Of a stretch of 64,000 nucleotides of DNA, positions 1-12,500 are shown piece after piece. The position numbers were made by a program, and so were the translations under genes. Each line of letters opens with the position of its first letter. Positions within the stretch are counted from its first letter, which is position 1. The stretch covers positions 23,901-87,900 of the forward strand of contig JASAMV010006833.1 of NCBI GenBank assembly GCA_030248065.1, in the 5' to 3' direction. Source of the stretch: Rhynchonema sp. JSB1_4 (lineage: Eukaryota; Nematoda; Chromadorea; Monhysterida; Xyalidae). The notes beneath the pieces were generated by a model. It did not search any database. It worked only from the letters and a program-made list of their open reading frames with translations, and was not told where the DNA came from.

Positions 1-182
1 CTGACCGCTGATGCTTTACGTGAACTCAACCTCTTTTCTAATCAGTATTACCTAGTTTTGTTATCTTTTTAAGCTTTTCTCAATTAATTTTTCGCAAATA
101 GTTTTGTTATCGAGAAACCCGTTCTTGATGAAAGAAAATATCTTGAAGTATTCTCATGTGCATTTGCTAACTAATGTTTCAG

Positions 183-3100
183 GCTTACGGAACGTGTTGT
201 TAATTGCAAACGCACGCCTGACCTGCCGACTTGGTGGGAACCGGGTACCAAACATGACATCGATCTGCTGCGTGGTGTTGCAAAGTTGGTGTTTGATGGT
301 TATTGTTGTTATTGTGCTGGGGGCGGGTATTCCGTATTTATGCAAGACGGCTACCTATCTTGGACATTATGCTAAGGCTTTAGGCATGGCTTTAGGCTTA
401 GCGTTAGGCCTACTCCTACACAGCTCCAAGCAAACATCTATTTAGGCGACTGCTGTTTTTTAACCCTCTGCTTTTGTCAAGGACAAATGTTGTCGTGCAC
501 TGCAGCAGAACAATTTTTGCAGAAGACCAAGTCAACTTCGAGAATATCTGCGAGATTGCTGATAGATACGTGTTCATCTTTTCTTTCAGGCACGGTCTGA
601 ACAAGTGTGAGGAGTACATCATACCAGATCCGGAGTTCTGTTTCTGCGATATTTGGCGTCAGCTGCAAAAGGAAAGCATCGAAATGAAAGAGAAAGAAGA
701 GGAGGACAAGGAGAAAAAGCACGGCGAGGCGGAGGAATCTGGCTCGGACAAGCAACCCAAAACACCCGGCTCCACTTTGGTATCTGACCTGGATATGACA
801 ATATCTCAGATACTTGCACAACAGAGTGTCAGCGTGTTGCAATGGCCGAAGGTGTGTTGTCTATGCTTCTTGACGCTTCACGTTAGACAAGCCCGGTCTA
901 GCAATGGCTTATTTGATTTCCTTGCGCGCCTTATGCCTACGTGATGTTACTTACTAACCTCCAACTTAGCCATTCAAACACGCAGGAGCGCATGCTGATA
1001 TTCCGTTTACAAAACATCTGCTACACAATCGAGCACGGTGACTGGCCCTGCGCTTTGGGCGTGAGGGGTGCTGCTGGGGGAAGACCTAGTGCAACGGTGA
1101 CACCGGCACAGTTGGACATCGATGCACAAAGTGACATGACTGGAGGTATTAATCAGCATCCTGATTCTTGTTGTATTGAAAATATTTCGCATCAACGTAT
1201 CATGAGCATGACCAACCACCCTGAGAACTGAATGGTGTTATGTTGCTAGATGAACGCAGAAGATTTCTTTGTTGTACAGGGTCGTCTGAGAGAACATTTA
1301 TGACGAAATTCCTCATTTTTCGCGAGTTATTAAATGGTAAAAACATTTAAATTGTCCCAGACCGCGAGACCCCTCGTGACACACCGGCTCTGCTGTTCGG
1401 TGACGAGGCACGCGATTCGCCGTCCATGCGACCAACCACGCCCAAGACGCAGACGGGCAAACGCGGTAGGAAACCGAAACAATGGACACAAACAGGTTGG
1501 TGTGGTCGAGTATTGGTGGTTTTATTCTCTTTACTACTGTGCCTGATTCTTCAGCGACGGCCTCCGCATCATCGACCAGCACACCTCGGACCAGTTCACA
1601 AACGGGTCAGGGGGCGTCGTCAGGTGCCAATCCATTACAGGACCTGATGGAAGCCGAGAAGGAACGTATGCGAGCCTTAATGCATCAATCATTCCTACAG
1701 CAACTCGAGCAATTCCCGTTCGCTGCTGCCGCTATGGGCGCTGGTATGTGTGATCGTCTTGATAATTTGTATCGTATTAAGTTTATTTACCCGGAGGGCA
1801 AAACACAACATGTATGCAAGTATGCCACGATTGCAAGAACAGGTACCCACCTGCCATAAGTTCCGAAGATACCAAGCAAATGTGCACAAACTTATAAAGA
1901 TGCCGGGGACAGTGTTTGTGAAATATTGAGTCTGATACTGTGAGAGACGAGAGAGCACATTATATCGTTCTTCATCCGCATTTTGCTGCACTGCCTTCAA
2001 AATTTTTGGGATTCGTTTTTGGATAGCTGAGAAAGGCAGCACATTGAACACAGCATTGGACAGTGATAGCGATACGAGTGAGCCTTGTGGGCACGCATTG
2101 CTTTAGATCTGTGCACGCAGTTTCGGCCCATAATGCCAGACTGCAATGGCGCCCTGGGGCTTCTCATTGACAAAAGCGCCAGCGGTCACCACAGATCTCT
2201 TTTGATCGCAAAGTGCACTGGGTGCTGTCTTGTGGATGTGTTTTGCCAAAATTGCATCCACGTGTCTAACGCAATGCGTGAACACACGACTAAATCGTAT
2301 CGTTATTGATCTATCCTCTTTTGTCTACGAGACAGCACCCAGTGCACTGGACAGCTACCGGAGTTTTCCACTTAAAGCCCCGGGGGCTCTATGCGGAAAT
2401 TGGTGGAAAATGGACCCTCCGACCAGAAAGAAAAAATCCAATTAGAGCCCCCGGGGGCTTTCAGTGGAAACGTTTCCACTTACAGCCCTCGGGGGCTTTA
2501 AGCGGAAAACTGGGTGTTTTCATCGTTGTCAGTAGGGACACTTTAGGCCAGCATTTTGACATTCTGATACCATATTTCAACCTGATTGTGAGGATCTTCA
2601 TCTAAACGTGGCAAAACGTTGGTAAAATAACAGAAAAGTGCGGTATTTTGGTCATTCTTGCACTAGTTTGAACTATTTTGGCAAGTTTACTGTTCGTTGT
2701 AAAATCAATGGTCCGTAAAAAAATAAATCCAATTAGAGCCCCCGGGGGCTTTAAATGGAAAATTTTCCACTTAGAGCCCCCGAGGGCTCTATTCGGGGGG
2801 GGGCTTTAAGTGGAAAACTCCGGTAGTCACTCCATTGATTGAATGCAGCTAAATAATATGTATGGTGTGGTTGTGTTGCAGGCGGCCTGAACCTGGCCGG
2901 TATTCCCGGTCTGTCGGCCGAGGCAGCGGCTGGTGCATTCAGTCCGACCACGCTGGCTGCACTCGCTCAATCCCTGCAAACTGAAGGTACTGCTGCTGCG
3001 GCACTACAGGATCAGGAGGTGCTCAACCTGTCCACCAAGAAGGTACGTTTTCTCGTTTGATTTCAAGTCTTCTCAATGTAGTGGGAAATGCATACGCAGT

Positions 3101-6100
3101 GCGCCCAGGAATTATAGCGATTTATGCAATAAGCTTGAAACATGCCGTTCATAATTTGTGAAACTTTTTTTTCGAAACCACCTGGCCGTTATTCCGTTAA
3201 TTTATTCTGTTGCTTTGCGAACTTTGTCACACATTTATGTCTGCAAGGGAATAAGGACTCATGCCGATAGGAATAGGAACTCAATACAATGACAATAAAC
3301 ACTTTTATACACAGGCCACGGAGAAGAAACAGGCATCAACAGCGGCGGCAGCACAGCCTTCGAGCAGTGCCAAGGCATCCACATCGACTGCGGACTGCGA
3401 ACAAGCGAATGCTGCTGCTGCTGCTGCGTCCACGCTGGCCGGACTGCAGTTCAACGACATCATGCAGTTGGCCAATATGCCACCCGGTATGTGTCAGGGG
3501 TGACGTTAGTGTGGCATACAAGGAATGCAGCCTCGTCACATAGTGTAGGCCCGAGCCCAAACCAAATTGTGGGCATTCTTCACATTGATGAACATTGTCT
3601 GCGTGCCTGACAGCTGTTTCTACACCTATTATCCCCTTGCAGATACCCGTGTGCCGGTTGTGAACCTGAAGGACGGCAGTCGATTAACGGGTGCCGACGC
3701 ACCGACACTGCGCAATCTGGCACAATGGCTGAGTGAACATCCCAATTATGTGTTTGATTTGCCAACAACCGCTGATGTGAGTAATTCACACTTGTTCAAC
3801 GCAAAAATGGTTTTTAGCATATGGTGAAACTTGCTATAGTTTTGCAAGCATGTTGTCTTTCTTTCATGTCTCAAAGTTTATGTTTATAGAATGAACAACG
3901 TGACAAGGAATCGTACCCTGCTTGCACATTTCAGCAATTGGAGCCCGGCGAGATCCGACGCGCATCAAAAGCATCCGAAGCAACGGTGCGCAAAGCTGAT
4001 GTTTCACCTGAACGTTATATAACGGTGGTGCATCGCAAGGATGGCCATAAGCTGAGTGGCTCGAAGGCTCCGACATTGAAAACAATCGTGACCTGGTTGG
4101 ACAAGAATCCGGATTGGGATGTGGATCAGGGTTGTGCGTCGTTGGTCAAGGTGAGGCTGACTAACAAAATTGGACTATTTTTTCGTCTTTTACATCTGCT
4201 AATCAAATACATATAGTCATTCAAACACCACAGAACAAGCACCGTTATGTATTACCTTGACTTGTAATCATGCACAATGACATGCACAGTGAACACATGC
4301 CTATCATGCACAATTCTTACGGCAGTACGATTTATGCCTTGCGGCTTGTAAAGTTCCATGCCCACTTGAAAAATAAAATGAATGAGTGACGTGCGATACC
4401 CAATCACCCACCTGCTCTTGCTTGCAGTCAATCGTGCCGGACAAGTCGCGTATTGCTGGTGCAGCACCGAAGTCAACGCCAGCCCCGTCCGTGACCACTC
4501 GATCACAAGCATCGACCAGCGGCAGTGGCAGCGCTGCAGCTGCGTTGAAACAACAACAACAACGCAGAGAGCAGGAGGCCGCCGCGCAAGCACAAGCACA
4601 AGCGCAACAATTGGCTGCATTGGCTGCTTTAGACCCGTTCACTGCTGCCTCTTTACTTGGTTGGTTGAGTTTCGGTCATGATAACGCTGTGTTGCTCTCA
4701 AATGGCGATATTGAGAAAGTGGAGTGCCTTTGCAGGTTCGCTTGACCCGACGAGTCAACTGCAAATGCAGGCAGCGATGTTAATGGGCTGCGGCGGTGCG
4801 TCGAGTCTGTTGGGTGGATCGCTGAGTCAACAACACAATCAGGCAGCTGCATTGATGGGTCTGTCACCGGGCGCATTTGGTGGTCTGTTGTCATCCAGTT
4901 CACCATTCAACATCAACCAGCTGTCAGCTGCACTCGGCGTCACACCCACTGCAACTACAACCACCACCACCACCAATGCAAAGAGTGATGCTATGGCTGC
5001 TGCTGCTAAGGTATTGGCATCATGCTTGACTAGTTTGTCATCAGTATGGAGCAGATAGTGTCCACGCAACGATGGGCAAGTCAGTATTACTGTTCGGTGC
5101 TCAGAGCATAACAAAATGCTACCGAGCTACCAAAAAAAGGGTAGTTTAGAGATGTACCTGCATTCACTTGCACGAGCCCATTGCCAAAGCATAATCATCT
5201 AATATTTTCCTCCCAAACTGTCTGATTTGCAGGACGCATCGCGTCGTTCAGTTGCCCAGCCACAGTTGTCGGCAGTGACAAGCACGACACAAACGTCAAC
5301 GACCAAAAGCACACGATCGACCAGCAAGCCGACGACCAGCGCAGTCACATCGACGCAACAGCTGGCGCAGAAGAAGGCCGATGCCGCTGCCAAACAACAA
5401 CAGGTTTGGCTCGTGCTTTTCATTCAACTATTGCTGTCTGAATTTTGGTTGGTGATCCACGCGAGCGAAAGTCATACGTGTTACGTCACCATTCGAATAC
5501 GAAAGCAAATGCAGTATCTATTCAGAAATAACCGTGCATATTTGATTTCAGCAAGCAGCAGCGGCAGCAGCACAAGCACAACAAGCAGCTGATCTGACAC
5601 AGGCTGCATCGCTGGCCGCATTGGCCGACTTCGAGAGCAATCCGTTCTTGGCTGCAGCTGCACTGCAAGCCGCGGGACTCGACCCGACGACACTTGCTGC
5701 TGCTGGTTGGTTGTGTCGCGGTAGAAGGCATTTCACTTGAGAACGTTTTTGTAGTCATGCAGATCGACTCGTATGTATATGTATACCCAGCTCTCTGCCC
5801 GTTTACCCACTCCGACTCCACTCAGCTGGAGGTATGGTTTACCCTGTAGCCCGTTATGTCGTATGCGTATCCAATGTTCATCACAGTCGCTAAACAAACT
5901 CTCCTGCATCTATTTGCAGGTGTGTTCGGTGGTGCTGGTGGTCTGAGCCCGGCGATGCTCGGCAATATGCTTGGTGGATCAGGCAGCGCTGACCAAGACG
6001 CAGCCAATCTGGCAGCTATGGCACAATTGCAGTCATTGATGACCGGCATGGGACCGGCTGGACTCGCCGGATTGGACCCAGCACTTATGGCTGCTGCCGG

Positions 6101-6842
6101 ATTCGGTAAGTCGTATTTTTATGTCAACTCGTCTATTAAGCATATGGCAGTCAACACTTGTCAACATTTGGCGCCTCGGCACAAATGAGTGGATCGACCA
6201 TGTTTCAAACCTTTTTGCGCAGACTGTTTTTCGTGCGTATTCTTGCAACAGAGTTTTGCGTTTGTTGCACAGCGTGCGTTCATTTGAGCTTTTATTCAAA
6301 CCAAACCTGACCGTAAAATGTTGTCTTTTGCGCATATACAGAACACATGTATTATACGAAATAAATGCTGCCACATCATTCCCCAGGTTGACAAAGACAT
6401 CTTATACAAAAAACTAGCCAATCAGCGACCGCAATTCAATCTCTCAGTTGCACGCACAGGTCTGCCAGCGTCCAGTCTGGGTGCATCTATATCGACGCCC
6501 GGCTTCACGATGCCCTCACTCACTGCGAGCACGACACAATCTGCAAGCAACACAACTGTGGCTGCATCCGGCGCCAAGTCCTGTTCGGCTACGACCAGTG
6601 CCGCTGCAACTGTCAGTGGCTCGACAACCGCCGCGAAAAAAAGTGAGAAATATATATGGAATCATTAGAAACAATGATAAGAGGTTTTGGACGTTTTGGG
6701 AAACGTTTTGTGAACAAGTGATCGCACTCTTGGTTTTGTAGGCAGTACAACCAAATCTGTGAGCAAACTGAACGAATTGGTCTCGAAATTGGCGGCTGCA
6801 CAGAAATGTGAGGACACAACTACAAACAGTGGTGATCAGTGA
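183..6842 (+). CDS. CHD7: C-terminal half of a CHD7/8/9 (Kismet)-type chromatin remodeller; 5' end lies outside the window
   Basis: Nuclear ATP-dependent nucleosome remodeller; only the part after the helicase is here (about 944 codons). Exons: 183-284, 590-851, 986-1145, 1361-1495, 1555-1743, 2882-3042, 3315-3486, 3643-3776, 3935-4150, 4428-4659, 4736-5010, 5233-5403, 5552-5705, 5920-6105, 6460-6642, 6742-6842 (TGA). All junctions are GT-AG and every phase closes. The first exons encode WWEPGTKHDIDLLRGVAK followed by HG, the conserved CHD segment after the helicase, and then WPK and a charged linker. Exon 4 carries a basic AT-hook-like KRGRKPK. Two BRK domains follow: exon 8 (PVVNLKDGSRLTG, then WLSEHPNYVFD) and exon 9 (VVHRKDGHKLSG, then WLDKNPDWDVD). 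Paired BRK domains are typical of CHD7/8/9. The rest is Ala/Gln/Ser/Thr-rich and disordered, with a CAA/GCA-repeat linker in exons 10-13. The chromodomains and ATPase must lie upstream. Family assignment is sure; the exact paralogue is not. Confidence 0.9.
2358..2823. mobile_element. MITE with TA target duplication in a CHD intron
   Basis: A 466-bp insertion in the 1744-2881 intron. Both ends carry the inverted repeat CCGGAGTTTTCCACTTAAAG, bounded by TA on each side (2356-2357 and 2824-2825). The interior repeats a GC-rich motif (GCCCCCGGGGGC-like) next to TTTCCACTT on both strands. No coding capacity. TA duplication suggests mobilisation by a Tc1/mariner-type transposase, which is an inference. 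Confidence 0.7.
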
Positions 6843-7700
6843 TACAAGTATTGATTGTGATCGAACGTGTTCGAGTCTCTCCCTGATTGTCAAGGACATT
6901 TGATTACTGTTGTTAATCTCAGCGTTCTTTTCAAAAATATTGTTGCTTCTGGCACACTGTGTATACATATTTTATGTAGGACCTTGTTTGTTACCATTCT
7001 CGTTTGTTGTTGTTTGCAATCGATTTATGTATTTTGTACTTTTCTCTTGTGTCTCTCTTATCGAGCTGTGGCCACCTTGTTTGTTCCAACCTAAAACAAT
7101 ATTTTTTCGTTGTTGTTATTGTTTGCTGCATTTTTGTACGTTACGATCTTGCTGTTTAAGGTTATTTTTGTTTTTTATTATTGTTTTGCTGCTAATTATT
7201 TTTTACGATTTAACTGCTATTAATTGAAATCGACGACTAATTGTGCGAGTGTCGTTGTTGTTATGTTGTGCATGTGTGTACTGTTTACAACTTTTTGTGG
7301 GTACTTTATTCTCCAGCTTTTTACACGTTTGCACGTTTTACAAGTCGTGTCATTTCTTTTCATTGCTATGAAGCAAAGTGCTACACACACAAACTCTGAT
7401 ATACTTGTACATAATTATGTTGTTTGTCTTTTTGTCTGTGTGGGTCACGGACAAAACAACGGGAACAAAACAACAGGTACTGAAGGCCCTTAGGCTTAGA
7501 TGTATGGTTAGGCGTAGAGCTGGGCCTTCACTTTTGTCAGCACATGTGTGCACTGTCTTTTGAAAACCGCTGCTTTGGCCCCGCTGTTTTGTAGGTGACA
7601 CGACTGTGTTAGTGATGATTCGTGTTTTAATTTTTGGCAACCTTGTTTAACGAACGTTGTGTTTTGTATGAAGCTTGCTCTCAATAAGACTATTTTACAA
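6843..7700 (+). other. Probable 3' UTR of the CHD gene
   Basis: T-rich, non-coding sequence directly after the CHD stop codon. It has many T runs and no open frame that looks coding. An AATAAG variant near 7683 is a possible polyadenylation signal. The distal end is not defined, and 7700-7950 shows nothing recognisable. Confidence 0.4.
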
Positions 7701-8014
7701 ACCGATCTGAACCGTTCAAATTTTGATGATAAGGGTCAAGATTGTTTCCTTTCTGTTTTATTTTACGTTTCATTTGTGAAGTCGTGCGTTAACTCTTTAT
7801 AATTTTTACTGCTTTTTACAGCAACTAATGACACAAAAATGTGCAAAGTTTTCATTTTCTTTTTTTTTGAATTCCTGCGTGCACACTGCATCATCCCCGT
7901 GCAAAACAGTAAACTTTATCATACTATCGTCTTCATGGCCCCAAAATCCAACATGTGAAACATTTAGCACTTTTTAAGCCCGTTTTTTCTCTTTCTTGAC
8001 ATTATGGTACGAAA

Positions 8015-8212
8015 CGGAGATCAGGATCGGGCCGGGAAAGTGGGAAACTGCTGCCCCAAGCCCCAGGCCCAGCGTTGCAACACAACAAAAAAGTTTTTTA
8101 AACTGCTTGTTTTTTCCAAAAAAGGTCAAAACATCTCCGGCCGGCTCGAACCAAAAGTTCAAAACCCCGGCCCGAACCTGGACCGGCCCGATACCGATCC
8201 TAATCTCTGGTT
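8015..8212. repeat. Short GC-rich element with related inverted ends
   Basis: The left end reads GAGATCAGGATCGGGCCGGG and the right end is its imperfect inverse, finishing CCGATCCTAATCTCT. It resembles the CAGAG(A/G)T...GGGCC elements at 36039 and 40489, but I found no target-site duplication here. Confidence 0.45.
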
Positions 8213-8216
8213 GCCG

Positions 8217-9252
8217 TAGAACCTAAATAGGGCCCCCAGCCCCCGCCCGGAACAAAGCCCCTCCCCGGAATAGAGCCCAAGCCCAGCCCCCCAAAAAGGG
8301 GTCAATGATTATAAGGCCCCCGCCCCCGGAATAGAGCCCCCTGAATGAAATCCCCACCCCATACATTAGTGTAGGTATTAAAGGCAAGGCTTGATAGTCG
8401 TAAGCACACAGTGCTGTGGCTGGCTGGGGGACTGGATCCCCCACAAAAAAAATTCTGGGTACAGTACCCCGGTATATCCCCCTTTTTTGGCCGGCAAGCC
8501 CCCGGACAAACTTTTCGGAATGTCGGGCCGGGCCGGGCCGGGGTGGCCGGCAGTGTAGTTCCTGGTCCGGCGCGGCGGTTAGTGTACCTACCCCTTTTTT
8601 CCGTGAGGCGGTTAGTGTACCTCCCTGGGGGGGGAAGTGGGGGGGAAGACCCAAAATCAGGAAAAAGTCACTTTTTGAGGTAGAAAATTTGACCTATTTT
8701 TACCCCTTTTTGGAAAAAATTCTTCAGAACAAAGGTATTTTGGCGACTTTTGAGAACATTGACCTAAAAATCACACATTTTAGGCCTAAAAATGCCCATT
8801 TTAGGCCTAAAAATGGCCATTTTAGGCAAAAGTTGAGGCGGTTAGTGTACCTGACGCGGCGGTTAGTGTACTAGTGTACCTTGGTCGCGGCGGTTAGTGT
8901 ACCTTAGGGGGGGGCCCCCCCTCCCCCCCCAGGAACTACACTGGTGGCCGGCCCGAAAAGGCCCGACATCATCGAATTTCAATAAAAAATCGTAATTTTT
9001 TAGGCTAAATTTGCCAAAATTTCTCGCGATTCTGCAAATTAGTACCGACTCCCATGATTATCAGGTATTTTTAAACCAAAAAAAACAGTAATTTTTGCAC
9101 CAAAAAATTGCTTCAAAATGTTATCAGAAAAAGTCGGGCCGAAAAAATCGGGCCGGGCCGGGCCGACCCCCGGACCTCGTCGGGCCGGGCCGGGCCGAGG
9201 TAACCCGGCCCGATTCCCACCTCTGGAGCCCCCCTTGTATTTAGGTTTTTAC
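8217..9252. repeat. Composite nested MITE (CCGTA...TACGG family)
   Basis: Starts CCGTAGAACCTAAATAGGG and ends with the inverse TATTTAGGTTTTTACGG. The interior is GC-rich with repeated (T/A)AGAGCCCCC-like motifs. Inside lies a left-truncated copy of the CAGAGGTGGGAATCGGGCC family (right end near 9230), which itself contains the hAT-type MITE at 8551-8943. The same outer family recurs at 36.9-41.5 kb. Confidence 0.6.
8551..8943. mobile_element. hAT-type MITE with perfect 8-bp target duplication
   Basis: A 393-bp element whose ends are CAGTGTAGTTCCTGG and its inverse CCAGGAACTACACTG. It is flanked by GTGGCCGG at 8543-8550 and 8944-8951. The interior repeats CGGTTAGTGTACC and TTTTAGGCCTAAAAATG motifs. 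An 8-bp duplication with ends starting CAGTG is characteristic of hAT elements. No transposase is encoded. Relatives lie at 9705, 14095 and 41535-42291. Confidence 0.85.
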
Positions 9253-9545
9253 GGTAACTTAAATTCTTCTTGTCTCTGCAAACGTCTGCATATTTATCTT
9301 GTGCTTGGCCTGTCTGTGTCTCGTGATGTAATTTCTGGCGGCATAAAATTTAGCAGCTGTCTGATAAGCAGATTCACTTTTGAATTTGATGTTGAAGTTC
9401 AACAACAGCCGGTTTCAGTGCCGGATTGAGCCCATCGATTTGGGTTTAATTACAGATAGCTTTGTCATGTTGTTCATGTGCTGATCACAATGTTTCAAAC
9501 GGCAACGTTGCTACTCTCTTAGGTCCTTATTTTAACCAGCCCGAA

Positions 9546-12500
9546 ATGGTTGCCGCCCGGCCACAACAGGGTGCACACGGTCATTCACATGGGGCACGAT
9601 ATGGCGGCGTGCATGGCAGCGCTAGAGGTTAGTTGGTGATGCTGACGGCCCGAATGAGTTTTTCTTTTGTTTGTGTCTTACCTTACTGTCGTCTGTCCTG
9701 TCGGCAGTGTAGTTCCTGGGGGGGGAGGGGGGTCCCCCCTAAGGTACACTAACCGCCGCGACCAAGGTACACTAGTACACTAACCGCCGCGCCAGCCGGT
9801 ACACTAACCGCCTCAATTTTTGCCTAAAATAGGCAATTTTAGGCCTAAAATGGGCATTTTTTGGCCGAAAATAGGCGATTTTTAGGTCGACGTTGTCAAA
9901 AGTCGCCAAAATACCCTTGGAAAATCCAAAACAAAACCAAAACTCCCCCCCCCCCCCCAACCCCACAAACCCCCCCCAACAAAGGGATGCGAGAGCATTG
10001 TGTGACTGTTGTATTTAGCAAATTGTTGAAAAAATTAATTTGGAGTCCTGTCTACGCCTAGGTTTCGCGGGGTATTCGAGACCATCGGCGTGACGTTGTG
10101 CCCCCCGCTCGTCAGCCGAATAGCACAATCGCCATGTGAAACTCACTTAGTAAAAATGATAAATTTTAAAAGAAAAAAAATTGTCTTTTTAGAGAAAAAA
10201 AATATCTAAGAAATTAATAAATTGTAAATTGTATTACTGTTGCAATGTCGATAAGTAATATGAGTAAAACATAATGCTGTTTATGACAAAACTGGGTGTT
10301 TTCTAAAAAACGGGGAGTCACAATTACCCAGTTTAGATAGCTGTGGTGAGTTTTTTAATTATGTGTTTATGAATTAGTTTTTTGTTAAGCAGGTTGTATT
10401 TCCATAATTGTTTTCTATATCTGGTTAGATAGTGTAGTATGATGTCAATGATTGCTGGTTTTTTGAATCCTCTTTCCATAAGTTTCCTACACATGTGTGT
10501 AACAGCTTCCAGCCATTGTTCTTTAGTAGCGAGTAATCTGTTGAATCTGATACACTGTCCAGTGATCATACCTTTGAGTAGTCTGGAATGTACGCATGAA
10601 TCTGCATCAAAGTATTTGCTTATCCAAAATTTGAAGTGATTTGTTTTGTCATATAAGTGTATTTTTTGCGTTTTTGTTTCAATTGTTAGATCTAAGTAGT
10701 TAATAGTGTTGTTTGATGCTTCTTTATTGAGCTTAAGTTCTTTTGGGTAGATTTCTTTATGTATTTTATCAAAATTATAGTTTATGACTAACGTGTCATC
10801 TACATATCTAAATATTGGTGTGTCAATGTATATTCCTTTGTTTTTTTGCGAAAGAAATTTGAATTCTTCTGCGCTAAGGGTGAGGTCTGCAAGTAATGAA
10901 GATGCGTTGCCTCCCATTGGTATTCCTTTTATTTGATGCCAAATCATATTTCCCACAGAGATGTAAGATTGTGAAAGAACGGTGTTAATTAATTTCATAA
11001 TGTTGGTTTTATGAAATGTAATATGTCGTTGTGATGTAAAAGTGTCATCACAGTAGAATATTTTGCTGTAATTGTAATTGTATGGTACGGCTATACTTTG
11101 CTTTTGGTTATTACAAAGTAATGTGATTAGGAAATTCATTGCTTTAAGTATGGTGTCATGTTTTAGTTCTGTGTATAAAGTGCTGAAGTCATATGAAGCT
11201 GCACTGTATATATGTCGATTGCTTAATTTATCGTGTATTGTTTTAGCGACTTGGTAACTGTTATCTACCGAGATGTATAGTTTTTTGTTTGATCTGTGTT
11301 CTGATTTTTTAGTGTACGCTATAAAGTGTTTTTTGAAGAATTTTAGAATGTATAGTAGTAGTTCGGCTAGTGGTTTAGTGGTTGCTTTACTTGCTCCTGA
11401 TATTTCTCTGAATTTAATTGGGTTTTTGTGGAATTTGGGGATGCAATAAAGGTTTGGAATAGTTGGTTCGCTATTATATTTGAAATTTGGTATAAAGGTT
11501 TTTGTTATGCTTTCATGGTATTGTTTGAGTCCATCTATGGTGTAGTTGGATTGTACATATGTGGTGTTGTTTGTACCAATGAGACCAATTGTTTTTAGAA
11601 TTGTTTCGATGTAGAAAGTTTTGCACATGATTGCGTAGTTGTAACTGGCTTTGTCTACGCATGTGATGACGTATTTTTCGTGAATTGCGTCAATGTGTTC
11701 TTGTATATTATTATTTGGGTAAATTTCTGGTATTTTGAATTTACGCAAATTGTTGGTCATTATTTTTGATAGTTCAGTGTAGTAGTTGTCATTGTGAGAC
11801 TTTTGTTTGTTTGTCAAATATTTTTTGAAAGGTTTGATGCATTCTTGGATGATGTTATTTGCATTTGACTGTTTTGGTGATCGGTAATTGGTTCCTTTCA
11901 GCATTAGATTTTCCAAGCGAGGTATATTTAGCACTTTGGGGTTTCCAGTGATTATGTGACCATGAATCGGATCGGTGTACATTGATTCCTTGCAATTGCA
12001 AGAATTTTTATTATGTTTGTATTTTTCGATAAATTCTTTTATGTTGATGTTTTTAACAGTGGAGTTGTAGTTGTACAACTTCATACAAAATTTTGTGTTG
12101 TATTTGTAAACGATTTCTATGTCGTTAGTGTGATTGATGTTATGTTTGCGTTTTAGTGTTTTGTTGTTGTATAAACGACCGAGATTGAGTACTTCTACCT
12201 GCTTATTGATGAAAGGAACGACAATTCTATCTTTCTTTTTATCTGGTTGTTGTTTTGTAAGTTGTTTGTCGTAATATCCGACAAAGAAGCCCATAATTAA
12301 GGCTTTGGTGGTTGGGTCGCAGTTATGTGAGTTTATTTTCTTGTACGCATAATTTAACGTCTTTTTTGAGCAGCTTTTTAGGAATCTGTAAACGTTGTTC
12401 ATGTTATCTTGGTTTTGTAAACTTTCTACAGTTTCGAGTACATTGGTGTCTAGGATCTTGCTTCTTGAACGTTTGTTTCCTCTGTATCGATAGCGACGAT

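Noticed and set aside
6910..7493. Hydrophobic frames downstream of the CHD gene
   Set aside because: Caused by T-rich 3' UTR sequence; no start or splice context and no family match.
8223..8874. GC-rich frames of 90-152 codons
   Set aside because: They lie in nested MITEs with GGCCGG and CCCC runs; composition is low-complexity and no splice context fits.
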